From positions 72,150-136,149 of the forward strand of contig CAJTXA010000010.1 in NCBI GenBank assembly GCA_910579865.1: DNA of 64,000 nt, given 5' to 3'. Position numbers and translations under genes: made by a program. Below, one piece after another: positions 52,774 through 61,942 of the stretch; position 1 is the stretch's first letter; every line of letters starts with the position of its first letter. The DNA is from an uncultured Lachnospiraceae bacterium (GTDB lineage: Bacteria; Bacillota; Clostridia; Lachnospirales; Lachnospiraceae). The notes under the pieces are model-generated. The model searched no databases. It saw only the letters and a list, made by a program, of their open reading frames with translations, and was not told the origin of the DNA.

Positions 52774-54708
52774 TTGATTGAAAAAATGAAATTTCTAACT
52801 ATAACAGGACCAAAAAACGATATTGATCGTGTTGTTGAAGAATATCTATCCAAATACGATATTCAATTAGAAAATGCCCTTTCTGAGTTAAAAACGGTCC
52901 AAAATATCAGTCCCTATATCGAGATAAACCCTCACAAAGATTCTCTTATCAGGGCCAACGTTCTCGCAAGTTTAATAAAAGATACTTCCTACAAAAATAA
53001 ATTTCTAACAGTAGACGAAGCAGTTTCAATTATTGAACGAGTAGAAACGAACTTAAATGAAATTCAAAAGAAAAAAGAGGAGATTGAAACAAATCTATCC
53101 TCTGCACAATCCTTATTAACGGATATTGAACACTTTCGTTCTATTCCTTGCAATATAGAAGATATTCTTCACTTTCAATATGTCAAATTCCGTTTTGGAA
53201 AGATTTTACAGGAACATTTTGAAAATTTTGAAAAGCATACAAAAGATGATTTATCCACTATATTCTATAAAGGGCAAAGTGATAAAAATTATGTTTGGGG
53301 GGTTTATTTTGTACCTGCAGAAGAAGCAGATAAAGTAGATGCAATCTATTCTTCACTTCACTTTGAACGCTTCTATCTAAAAGACACTTATCATGGTACA
53401 GCAGAAGAAGCTTATCATTTTTTGGAAGAACGAATAGCTGAATATACCGCACAACTAGATTCTATTACAACTGCATATCAAAAAAAACTAGAAGAAAATG
53501 CAGAGAACATTTTAGCAGCACAACACAAACTAACTGCACTATCTGAAAACTTCGATATTCGAAAATTGGCTGCTTGTACTAAAACAAAACAAGAAACCTT
53601 TTATATTTTATGTGGATGGATGACAGAACAAGAGGCTTCCAAATTCTCAAGAGAAATAGAAAAAGATGAAAATCTTTATTGCATTATAGAGGATGCACAT
53701 AATAACATCTATAGTCAGCCTCCAACCAAATTGAAAAATCCAAAGCTTTTCCAACCTTACGAAATGTATACTCGTATGTATGGTCTTCCAGCATACAACG
53801 AATTTGATCCAACCATTTTTGTAGCCTTAACATACTCTTTTATCTTTGGAGTTATGTTTGGAGATGTGGGACAAGGCCTTTGTCTTTTGCTTGGTGGTGC
53901 ACTCCTTTACAAAATTAAACGTATTAATTTAGCTGCTATTATCTCAATGGCTGGTTTCTTTTCCACTATTTTTGGATTTTTATTTGGAAGTATATTTGGA
54001 TTTGAAAACATTATTGATGCGATTTGGCTTCGTCCAATCGAACATATGACAAAACTTCCTTTTATTGGAAATCTAAATACTGTATTTGTTTATGCTGTCG
54101 CTTTTGGTATGTTTTTCATTATGCTTACTATGATTTTTCAAATTATAAATGGGTTAAAATCTCATGATAAAGAAAATACTTTTTTTGGAACAAATGGTAT
54201 TGCAGGGCTTATTTTTTATGCTTCTCTTACTTTGACTCTCTTTCTATTTATGAGTGGTCATGCTGTACCAGCTACCTATGTATTAGTAATTCTATTTGGT
54301 ATTCCTCTTCTTGCTATGGCTTTTAAGGAACCACTTACAGCCCTTATTGAGAAAAAAGCAAACGTGATGCCAGAGAAAAAAGGGATCTTTCTTGTACAGA
54401 CTTTTTTTGAAATGTTTGAAGCTCTATTAAGTTACTTCTCCAATACCCTTTCCTTTGTTCGAATTGGAGCTTTTGCTGTCAGCCATGCTGCTATGATGGA
54501 AGTTGTTCTTATGCTTGCTGGAGCAGAAAATAGTGGTGGTCCTAATTGGGTTGTTATGGTAATTGGAAATATTTTTGTAATGGGAATGGAAGGACTCATT
54601 GTTGGAATCCAAGTACTTCGATTGGAATACTATGAATTTTTCAGTCGTTTCTATAAAGGAAATGGACGAGAATTCCAGCCTTATCGAAAAATAAAAACAC
54701 AACAATAA
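52774..54708 (+). CDS. V-type ATPase subunit I (membrane stator)
   Basis: 644 residues. The N-terminal half is a long helical cytoplasmic arm with coiled coils (IEKMKFLTITGPKNDIDRVV; LNEIQKKKEEIETNLSSAQS). The C-terminal half has seven or eight membrane helices (FIFGVMFGDVGQGLCLLLGG, FSNTLSFVRIGAFAVSHAAM). The conserved arginine of the ion path would be in SFVRIGAF. The TTG at 52774 has GGAGG 8 nt upstream and is preferred over the earlier TTG inside that site. Confidence 0.93.
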   Translation: MIEKMKFLTITGPKNDIDRVVEEYLSKYDIQLENALSELKTVQNISPYIEINPHKDSLIRANVLASLIKDTSYKNKFLTVDEAVSIIERVETNLNEIQKKKEEIETNLSSAQSLLTDIEHFRSIPCNIEDILHFQYVKFRFGKILQEHFENFEKHTKDDLSTIFYKGQSDKNYVWGVYFVPAEEADKVDAIYSSLHFERFYLKDTYHGTAEEAYHFLEERIAEYTAQLDSITTAYQKKLEENAENILAAQHKLTALSENFDIRKLAACTKTKQETFYILCGWMTEQEASKFSREIEKDENLYCIIEDAHNNIYSQPPTKLKNPKLFQPYEMYTRMYGLPAYNEFDPTIFVALTYSFIFGVMFGDVGQGLCLLLGGALLYKIKRINLAAIISMAGFFSTIFGFLFGSIFGFENIIDAIWLRPIEHMTKLPFIGNLNTVFVYAVAFGMFFIMLTMIFQIINGLKSHDKENTFFGTNGIAGLIFYASLTLTLFLFMSGHAVPATYVLVILFGIPLLAMAFKEPLTALIEKKANVMPEKKGIFLVQTFFEMFEALLSYFSNTLSFVRIGAFAVSHAAMMEVVLMLAGAENSGGPNWVVMVIGNIFVMGMEGLIVGIQVLRLEYYEFFSRFYKGNGREFQPYRKIKTQQ

Positions 54709-54759
54709 GATTTCTCCATATTTTAATCAATACTATTACTTTTAAGGAGGTCATTTGTT

Positions 54760-55188
54760 ATGACATTACTAATTAAAATTACGTTGGTTCTTACACTCTT
54801 ATTAAGTATTATCTTGCCTTTCGGAGCTTTTTTATTAGGTGAGCGTTCTAAAAACAGATATAAAGCAAGTCTTGGTATAAATTGTCTTGCTTTCTTTGGT
54901 ACTTTCTTAATTGCAAATATTCTCCTCTATTCTGGTAATGCACATGCTGCTGGTGAATCTGTTGCTTCTAATGCTGCTGGATTTGGTTATATTGCTGCTG
55001 CACTAGTTACGGGATTATCCTGTATTGGTGGTGGTATTGCTGTTGCAAGTGCTGCAAGTGCTGCTTTAGGAGCCATTAGTGAAGATTCTTCTATTTTAGG
55101 TAAATCATTGATTTTTGTTGCAATGGCAGAAGGAGTTTGTCTCTATGGATTAATTGTTTCTTTTATGATTTTAGGTCAGCTTTCTTAA
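54760..55188 (+). CDS. V-type ATPase proteolipid subunit K
   Basis: 142 residues, four membrane helices. Only the second hairpin has the ion-binding carboxylate, E124 in VAMAEGVCLYGL, preceded by VTGLSCIGGGIAVASAASA; the first hairpin has none. This matches V-type K rings with one site per four helices. Whether the ion is Na+ or H+ cannot be told from the sequence. AAGGAGG precedes the ATG. A hairpin after the gene could stabilise its mRNA, since many copies of K are needed. Confidence 0.93.
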   Translation: MTLLIKITLVLTLLLSIILPFGAFLLGERSKNRYKASLGINCLAFFGTFLIANILLYSGNAHAAGESVASNAAGFGYIAAALVTGLSCIGGGIAVASAASAALGAISEDSSILGKSLIFVAMAEGVCLYGLIVSFMILGQLS

Positions 55189-55240
55189 AAGGGAATCTAC
55201 TCTGTAATCATTTACAAATAAATGTACAACTTTTCCCTTT
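55187..55240 (+). other. Hairpin after the K gene
   Basis: AAAGGGAA (55188-55195) can pair with TTCCCTTT (55233-55240) around an inner stem-loop CATTTA-CAAA-TAAATG. No T run follows, so it is more likely an mRNA processing or stabilising element inside the operon than a terminator. It lies in the 211-bp gap before subunit F, the widest gap of the operon. Confidence 0.4.
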
Positions 55241-55399
55241 GATACAAATATTTAAAATACAACAATAAAACTATTGACTTAAAACATCCAAATCATAACA
55301 AGAAGAAATTCGAACATAGATAAAAGCTCTGTGTTTATGCAGCTTTCAAAGTTTTACAGCGATTCAATTTTTTTAATATTAGAGAGGAAAATAAAAATT

Positions 55400-55708
55400 A
55401 TGAAAATGTATTTAATCAGTGACAATATTGATACACTCACTGGTATGCGTCTTGCTGGTATTGAAGGCTCTGTTGTACACAAGAGAGAAGAATTAAAAGA
55501 AATTCTTGAACATGTTATGAACCAAAAAGAAATCGGGATTGTACTTCTTACTGAAAAATTTGGTCGTGACTATCCTGACTTAATCAATCAAATCAAACTT
55601 ACCTATAAACTTCCTCTTGTTATCGAAATACCAGATCGGCATGGAACTGGACGGAAACCAGACTTTATTACTTCTTATGTAAATGAAGCAATTGGATTAA
55701 AATTATAA
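55400..55708 (+). CDS. V-type ATPase subunit F
   Basis: 102 residues of the F-type rotor-stalk subunit: KMYLISDNIDTLTGMRLAGI at the start and LPLVIEIPDRHGTGRKPDF at the end. It joins D to the catalytic head. The ATG at 55400 has GAGG upstream; the longer frame adds 23 residues with no site. Confidence 0.9.
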   Translation: MKMYLISDNIDTLTGMRLAGIEGSVVHKREELKEILEHVMNQKEIGIVLLTEKFGRDYPDLINQIKLTYKLPLVIEIPDRHGTGRKPDFITSYVNEAIGLKL

Positions 55709-55721
55709 AGGAGACATTCTT

Positions 55722-56297
55722 ATGACAGTAGAAGAAAAATTAAAACATTTCTTAGATGTGTCAGTGAGAGGTGCTACAAAAAAAAGCACTACTATGATTA
55801 CCGATTATAAGAATGCTTTAAATCAAATTTTTGAACATCATAAAAGAGATGAACTTAAAAAAGCAGAACTGCAAGTTAAGCTTGGCATTGCCAGTTTGGA
55901 ACATGATAAAAATAAAGCTCTTTCAAAAGAGCAAATTCGTATTAAAAAAGAAACCTCTCAATTACAGGAAGATTTAAAAGATACACTTTTTAAAGAAGTA
56001 AAAGAACTGCTAGACCAATATCAAACTACTCCTGATTACACTCAGCTTTTAATCAAACAAATTCAAGAAGCGAAAAGTTTTGCAGGGACAGAAGAAATTA
56101 TTATTTATATTGACCCAACTGATGCTGCAAAACAGCCAGAACTAGAGTCTGTTACAAATGTTCACTTAACAATAAGTGAATATCATTTTATGGGAGGTAC
56201 AAGAGCAATTATTTCTTCTCGAAATATATTAATTGATAATTCTTTTGAAACAAAATTTAAAGAGCAAAAAGAGTCTTTTACATTTAATAACAAATAG
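55722..56297 (+). CDS. V-type ATPase subunit E
   Basis: 191 residues. A long N-terminal helix pairs with subunit G/H, and the C-terminal globular part (IIIYIDPTDAAKQPE, YHFMGGTRAII, ILIDNSFETKFKE) holds the catalytic head. GGAG is 8 nt before the ATG. The A gene start follows closely. Confidence 0.92.
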   Translation: MTVEEKLKHFLDVSVRGATKKSTTMITDYKNALNQIFEHHKRDELKKAELQVKLGIASLEHDKNKALSKEQIRIKKETSQLQEDLKDTLFKEVKELLDQYQTTPDYTQLLIKQIQEAKSFAGTEEIIIYIDPTDAAKQPELESVTNVHLTISEYHFMGGTRAIISSRNILIDNSFETKFKEQKESFTFNNK

Positions 56298-56317
56298 TGG
56301 AGGAGGAGATACTCCAA

Positions 56318-58084
56318 ATGACTAAGACAGGTAAAATTTTTGGTATTAATGGTCCAGTCATTTATTTAAAAGGAAATACTGGATTTAAAATGTCTGAAAT
56401 GGTTTATGTTGGACAAGAAAAATTAGTTGGTGAAGTAATTGCTTTGTCCTCCGATCTGACAACCATTCAGGTATTTGAAGAAACTTCTGGATTGAAGCCA
56501 GGAGAAGAGGTAGTAGCAACAGGAAGTGCAATTTCTGTTACACTAGCGCCTGGTATTCTCACCAATATTTTTGATGGAATTGAACGGCCTTTAGGAGAAA
56601 TCGCCAAAAACTCTGGTATTTATATCAGTCGTGGAATCAGTGTAGATGCACTAGATACAAAAAAACTATGGAAAACTCATATTACAGTAATCCAGGGGCA
56701 AATGGTCTATGGTGGTTCTATTATTGCTGAAGTTCCAGAAACCTCAGCAATTGTTCATAAAGTTATGGTTCCTCCTGATTTAGAAGGAATGATTCTTTCT
56801 GCCGTTTCAGATGGAGAATATACCATCCATGATACTCTTGCCATACTTTCAACAAAAGATGGAAAACAGATTCCTTTAACTATGACACAGCATTGGCCAA
56901 TTCGTATTCCTCGTCCAGTTCATGAACGCTGTGCGCTTTCTCGGCCATTAGTAACAGGACAAAGAATCCTAGATACCCTATTTCCAATTGCAAAAGGAGG
57001 GGCAGCAGCAGTTCCTGGTGGTTTTGGTACTGGTAAAACTATGACACAACACCAGATTGCAAAATGGTCTGATGCAGATATCATTATCTATATTGGCTGT
57101 GGGGAACGTGGAAATGAGATGACACAAGTATTAGAAGATTTCTCTAAATTAGTTGATCCAAAATCTGGAAACCCTTTAATGGATCGCACTACTTTAATTG
57201 CCAATACTTCTAATATGCCAGTAGCAGCTAGAGAAGCAAGTATTTATACAGGTATTACATTAGCAGAATATTATCGAGATATGGGATATGATGTTGCGAT
57301 TATGGCAGACTCTACTTCCCGCTGGGCAGAAGCACTTCGTGAACTTTCAGGACGTCTAGAAGAAATGCCTGCTGAAGAAGGCTTTCCTGCCTATCTGGCC
57401 TCTCGGCTTTCTGCATTTTATGAACGTGCTGGTTTTATGCAAAATCTAAATGGAACAGAAGGATCGGTTTCTATTATTGGAGCTGTTTCTCCACAAGGTG
57501 GTGATTTTTCTGAACCAGTTACACAAAATACAAAACGATTTGTTCGCTGCTTCTGGGGATTAGATAAATCATTAGCTTATGCCAGACATTTTCCTGCCAT
57601 TCATTGGCTTACTAGCTATAGTGAATATCTAAACGATCTTGCACCGTGGTATTCTGACAATGTGGGCACCGATTTTGTCTTTTGCCGTAACCAATTAGTT
57701 GCTTTATTAAATCAGGAAAGCAGTCTAATGGAAATTGTAAAGTTAATCGGAAGTGATGTACTTCCTGATGACCAGAAGTTAATTTTAGAAATTGCTCGTG
57801 TTATTCGTCTGGGATTTTTACAGCAAAATGCATTTCATCCTGAAGATACTTGTGTTCCTTTGGAAAAGCAACTTGCTATGATGCAAACCATTCTATATCT
57901 CTATAGTAAATCTAGAGCTTTAGTAACTATGGGAATGCCGATGTCTGTTTTAAAACAAAATACCATTTTTGAACGTGTGATCGCAATAAAATATGATGTA
58001 GCAAACCATGAATTAGATAAATTTGAAGAATATAAAACAGCAATTAATGAATTTTATAATGAAGTAATTGCAAAAAATGCGTAA
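56318..58084 (+). CDS. V-type ATPase catalytic subunit A
   Basis: 588 residues. The P-loop is PGGFGTGKTMTQHQIAKW, with the catalytic glutamate in CGERGNEMTQ and the DSTSRWAEALRELSGRLEEMPAEEG segment. A non-homologous region typical of V-type A is present (about 110-190). The ATG at 56318 has GGAG 9 nt upstream. The long frame starts with GTG in the previous gene end. Confidence 0.97.
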   Translation: MTKTGKIFGINGPVIYLKGNTGFKMSEMVYVGQEKLVGEVIALSSDLTTIQVFEETSGLKPGEEVVATGSAISVTLAPGILTNIFDGIERPLGEIAKNSGIYISRGISVDALDTKKLWKTHITVIQGQMVYGGSIIAEVPETSAIVHKVMVPPDLEGMILSAVSDGEYTIHDTLAILSTKDGKQIPLTMTQHWPIRIPRPVHERCALSRPLVTGQRILDTLFPIAKGGAAAVPGGFGTGKTMTQHQIAKWSDADIIIYIGCGERGNEMTQVLEDFSKLVDPKSGNPLMDRTTLIANTSNMPVAAREASIYTGITLAEYYRDMGYDVAIMADSTSRWAEALRELSGRLEEMPAEEGFPAYLASRLSAFYERAGFMQNLNGTEGSVSIIGAVSPQGGDFSEPVTQNTKRFVRCFWGLDKSLAYARHFPAIHWLTSYSEYLNDLAPWYSDNVGTDFVFCRNQLVALLNQESSLMEIVKLIGSDVLPDDQKLILEIARVIRLGFLQQNAFHPEDTCVPLEKQLAMMQTILYLYSKSRALVTMGMPMSVLKQNTIFERVIAIKYDVANHELDKFEEYKTAINEFYNEVIAKNA

Positions 58085-58099
58085 AAGGAGGGCAGATTG

Positions 58100-59488
58100 A
58101 TGTCAATTGAATATTTAGGACTTAGTTCGATACATGGCCCTCTAATTGCTCTAGAGGGTGTTCAAAATGCTTCTTATGACGAAATTGTACAGATTATGGT
58201 AGAAGGAAAAGAAAAAAAATTAGGACGTATTGTTGAAATCTATGAAGATAAAGCTGTGATACAGGTATTTGAAGGAACTGAGAATATGTCCCTAAAAAAT
58301 ACACATACCAAATTAACAGGACATCCACTACAGTTAGCATTATCCCCTTATATTCTTGGACGTACTTTTAATGGTATAGGACAGCCTATTGATGGAATGG
58401 GAGATATTGAAGCAGAAAAGCGAGTCGATGTCAATGGAAAACCACTAAATCCAGTTACACGTGAATACCCTCGCAATTATATTCGCACAGGTATCTCTGC
58501 AATTGATTGCTTAACTACATTAATTCGAGGACAAAAACTTCCTATTTTTTCTGGAAATGGTCTTCCTCATGATCAACTTGCTGCACAGATTGTAAAACAA
58601 GCTTCTTTAGGTGATGAATCAAAGGAAAAATTTGCAATTGTATTTGCTGCTATGGGACTAAAATATGATATTGCTGAATTTTTCCGTAAAACATTTGAAG
58701 AAACTGGTGTTTCTTCTCATGTTGTTATGTTTTTAAATTTAGCAAATGATCCTGTAGTAGAACGTTTAATCACTCCTAAAGTTGCACTAACAGCAGCAGA
58801 ATATCTAGCATTTGAAAAAGGTATGCATATTTTAGTTATTTTAACAGATATGACTTCCTTTGCAGAGGCAATGCGTGAGGTTTCTTCTAGCAGAGGAGAG
58901 ATTCCTTCTAGAAAGGGTTATCCAGGTTATCTCTATAGTGAGTTAGCTACCATCTATGAACGTGCTGGTATTGTAGAAGGAATTGATGGTTCTGTTACAC
59001 AAATTCCTATTTTAACAATGCCAAATGATGATATTACTCATCCTATTCCAGATTTAACAGGATATATTACAGAAGGACAGATTGTGCTAGATCGTATACT
59101 ACATGGACAATCTATCTATCCTCCAATTAATATTCTTCCTTCTCTTTCTCGTCTAATGAAAGATGGAATTGGAGAGGGATATACCCGATCCGATCATCAG
59201 GATGTAGCAAATCAGCTTTTTTCTAGCTATGCCAGAGTAGGAGAAGCTAGAAATTTAGCTTCTGTTATAGGAGAAGATGAACTTTCTCCTATTGATAAAA
59301 AATATTTGGAATTTGGAAAAGCCTTTGAAACGGAATTTATTGGACAAGGTGCAGATGAAAATCGAACCATCATTGATACCTTAGATCTTGGCTGGAAATT
59401 GCTTCGTATGTTGCCTAGAGAAGAACTAGATCGAATCAATACAAAGATCCTAGATCAATATTATGCAATCGAAAAAGAAGAACAATAA
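58100..59488 (+). CDS. V-type ATPase subunit B
   Basis: 462 residues of the non-catalytic nucleotide-binding type, without a P-loop; parts are IRTGISAIDCLTTLIRGQKLP, IFSGNGLPHDQLAAQI and SRKGYPGYLYSELATIYERAG. GGAGGG lies 7 nt before the ATG at 58100; a TTG one codon earlier is not used. Confidence 0.97.
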   Translation: MSIEYLGLSSIHGPLIALEGVQNASYDEIVQIMVEGKEKKLGRIVEIYEDKAVIQVFEGTENMSLKNTHTKLTGHPLQLALSPYILGRTFNGIGQPIDGMGDIEAEKRVDVNGKPLNPVTREYPRNYIRTGISAIDCLTTLIRGQKLPIFSGNGLPHDQLAAQIVKQASLGDESKEKFAIVFAAMGLKYDIAEFFRKTFEETGVSSHVVMFLNLANDPVVERLITPKVALTAAEYLAFEKGMHILVILTDMTSFAEAMREVSSSRGEIPSRKGYPGYLYSELATIYERAGIVEGIDGSVTQIPILTMPNDDITHPIPDLTGYITEGQIVLDRILHGQSIYPPINILPSLSRLMKDGIGEGYTRSDHQDVANQLFSSYARVGEARNLASVIGEDELSPIDKKYLEFGKAFETEFIGQGADENRTIIDTLDLGWKLLRMLPREELDRINTKILDQYYAIEKEEQ

Positions 59489-59512
59489 TCCATCAAAAAA
59501 GGGGTGAACTTT

Positions 59513-60154
59513 ATGAATCCAAATATGTTTCCTACAAAAGGAAATTTAATGATAGCAAAGAATTCTTTAGTTCTTGCAAAACAAGGATATGAACTAATGG
59601 ATAAAAAAAGAAATATTCTAATTCGAGAACTGATGGATTTAATTAAAGAAGCAAAGGGAATTCAATCTGAAATTGATCAAACCTTTACCGATGCATATGT
59701 TTCTCTTCAGATGGCAAATATTGAACTTGGTATTAGTTATGTACAAGAAATTGCAGATACCATCCCAATAGAAGATTCTATTCGAATCAAAACAAGAAGC
59801 ATTATGGGAACTGAAATCCCCCTTGTAGAATATAATAAGCAAGCTGAACTTCCTTCTTATGCATTTTATAATACAACAGAATCCTTAGACGAAGCAAAAA
59901 ACAGTTTTGATAAAGTAAAAGAATTAACAATTCGATTATCTATGGTAGAAAATTCTGCTTATCGGTTAGCGGCTGATATTAAGAGGACACAAAAACGTGC
60001 AAATGCACTTAAAAATATTACAATTCCTACTTATACAGAACTTGTGAACCATATTACAAATGTTTTAGAAGAAAAAGAACGAGAAGAATTTTCCCGTCTT
60101 AAAGTTATTAAACGAAATATGGAGAATAAAAAAATTATAAAAGAAACAAATTAA
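59513..60154 (+). CDS. V-type ATPase subunit D
   Basis: 213 residues, mostly two long antiparallel helices of the central rotor shaft (GNLMIAKNSLVLAKQGYELMDKKRNIL at the start and RTQKRANALKNITIPTY near the end). GGGG is 8 nt before the ATG at 59513. Last gene of the operon. Confidence 0.94.
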   Translation: MNPNMFPTKGNLMIAKNSLVLAKQGYELMDKKRNILIRELMDLIKEAKGIQSEIDQTFTDAYVSLQMANIELGISYVQEIADTIPIEDSIRIKTRSIMGTEIPLVEYNKQAELPSYAFYNTTESLDEAKNSFDKVKELTIRLSMVENSAYRLAADIKRTQKRANALKNITIPTYTELVNHITNVLEEKEREEFSRLKVIKRNMENKKIIKETN

Positions 60155-60175
60155 TATTTTATCTAATTAAAATAA

Positions 60176-60235
60176 CAGAATAGATCGTGATCTATTACTA
60201 TTGAGGAGTTGCTTAAAAGCATCTCCTTATATAGT
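60176..60235. terminator. Hairpins between the V-ATPase operon and the ABC-F gene
   Basis: An 8-2-8 palindrome ATAGATC-GT-GATCTAT is followed by AGGAGttGCTT/AAGCatCTCCT. T runs are weak on both sides. It lies between convergent genes and probably works as a two-way terminator. Confidence 0.5.
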
Positions 60236-60245
60236 TCTTATTATC

Positions 60246-61787
60246 TTAATTCCATTTTGAACAGTCCCAAACTTCGGTTGCCATTCCCTGATAAAATTCT
60301 GGTTCATGACAAGTAAGCAAAATACTTCCTTTATAAGCAATCAATGCTCTTCGTAATTCTTCCTTTGCATCAACATCTAAATGATTTGTAGGTTCATCTA
60401 ATACTAAAAGATTCGTTTCTTTGTTAATTAGCTTACAAAGCCTTACCTTAGCTTGTTCTCCACCACTAAGTACACGAACTTGACTTTCAATATGCTTTGT
60501 TGTCAAACCACACTTTGCCAATGCAGAGCGTACCTCATATTGACTAAAACCAGGAAATTCCTTCCAAATCTCCTCTATACAAGTTGCAGTATTCCCTGGT
60601 GCCATCTCTTGTTCAAAATACCCAATAAAAAGATAATCACCTTGCTCTACTTTTCCTTGTATTGCAGGAATAATTCCTAAAATACTTTTTAATAATGTAG
60701 TCTTTCCAATTCCATTTGCACCAGTTAAAACAATCTTCTGTCCACGTTCCATCTCAACTGTAAGTGGTTTGCAAAGAGGCCTTTCATATCCAATAACCAA
60801 ATCTTTTGTCTGAAAAATATAGCGTCCAGAAGCTCTTGCTTCTTTAAAGCAAAACTCTGGCTTTGGCTTCTCTCGTGCAAGTTCAATTACTTCCATTTTA
60901 TCTAACTTTTTTTGACGTGACATTGCCATATTTCTTGTAGCTACTCGTGCCTTATTACGAGCTACAAAATCTTCCAATTCCTCAATCTCTTGTTGTTGTC
61001 TTTTATAAGCGGCTTCTAGTTGTGCTTTCTTTATGGCATAAACCTCCTGAAACTTATCATAGTTTCCAACATAACGGTTTAATTCTTGATTTTCCATATG
61101 ATATACTAGATTAATTACACTATTTAAAAATGGAATATCATGAGAAATTAAGATAAAAGCATTTTCATAACCATTTAAATAACGTTTTAACCATTCAATA
61201 TGCTGTACATCTAAATAATTTGTAGGTTCATCTAAAAGCAAAATATCTGGTTTTTCCAACAACAATTTTCCAAGTAATATTTTCGTTCTTTGCCCTCCAC
61301 TAAGCTCTGTCACTTCTTTCTCAAGCCCAATTTCTTCTAATCCAAGTGCCTTGCTAATTTCCTCCACTTTTGCATCAATTGTATAAAAATCATGCATAGT
61401 TAACATATCTTGAATTGTTCCTAATTCTTCCATCATCACTTCCATTTCTGTTTCTTTTGCTTCTCCAAGATGATCACAGATTTCATTCATTCGTTTCTCC
61501 ATTTCAAATAGATAAGAAAATGCACTTTTTAATACTTCTCGAATTGTCATACCTGGTTCTAATGTAGTATGCTGATCCAAATAACCAACCCGAACATTTT
61601 TTGCCCATTCCACTTTTCCTTCATCTGGCATCAATTTGTCTGTTATAATACTCATAAAAGTTGATTTTCCTTCTCCATTTGCACCGATTAGCCCAATATG
61701 TTCTCCTTTTAACAAGCGAAAAGATACATCCTGAAAAATAGTACGATCTCCAAAACCATGACTTAAGTGTTCTACATTTAAAATCAT
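60246..61787 (-). CDS. ABC-F family ATPase
   Basis: 513 residues with two ATP-binding domains and no membrane part. The Walker A motifs are GANGEGKST and GANGIGKTT; signatures are LSGGQ and LSGGEQ; and Walker B reads LLLDEPTN and LVLDEPTN. The linker between the domains is long and charged (about 240-300), as in translation-factor types of the YbiT/EttA class. ABC-F proteins act on the ribosome, some giving antibiotic protection; which one cannot be told. GGAG is 6 nt before the ATG. Confidence 0.92.
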   Translation of the reverse strand: MILNVEHLSHGFGDRTIFQDVSFRLLKGEHIGLIGANGEGKSTFMSIITDKLMPDEGKVEWAKNVRVGYLDQHTTLEPGMTIREVLKSAFSYLFEMEKRMNEICDHLGEAKETEMEVMMEELGTIQDMLTMHDFYTIDAKVEEISKALGLEEIGLEKEVTELSGGQRTKILLGKLLLEKPDILLLDEPTNYLDVQHIEWLKRYLNGYENAFILISHDIPFLNSVINLVYHMENQELNRYVGNYDKFQEVYAIKKAQLEAAYKRQQQEIEELEDFVARNKARVATRNMAMSRQKKLDKMEVIELAREKPKPEFCFKEARASGRYIFQTKDLVIGYERPLCKPLTVEMERGQKIVLTGANGIGKTTLLKSILGIIPAIQGKVEQGDYLFIGYFEQEMAPGNTATCIEEIWKEFPGFSQYEVRSALAKCGLTTKHIESQVRVLSGGEQAKVRLCKLINKETNLLVLDEPTNHLDVDAKEELRRALIAYKGSILLTCHEPEFYQGMATEVWDCSKWN

Positions 61788-61831
61788 TATTTACTCCTCA
61801 CCTTTCCATATCTAACCATATATTTTCCAAA

Positions 61832-61860
61832 ATACTACTATATCAATCCAAGAAAGTCAA
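61832..61860 (-). promoter_or_regulatory. Promoter of the ABC-F gene
   Basis: Minus-strand TTGACT (61855-61860), 17-bp spacer, TAGTAT (61832-61837). Confidence 0.65.
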
Positions 61861-61878
61861 CAAAATTAAATTTCATCC

Positions 61879-61907
61879 TTGTACTCTATAGCAAAATACC
61901 CTATAAT
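61879..61907 (+). promoter_or_regulatory. Promoter of the carboxypeptidase gene
   Basis: TTGTAC (61879-61884), 17-bp spacer, TATAAT (61902-61907), divergent from the ABC-F promoter. Confidence 0.7.
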
Positions 61908-61942
61908 AAGCAATGGTACAAAAATATAAGGAGGTAATTACT

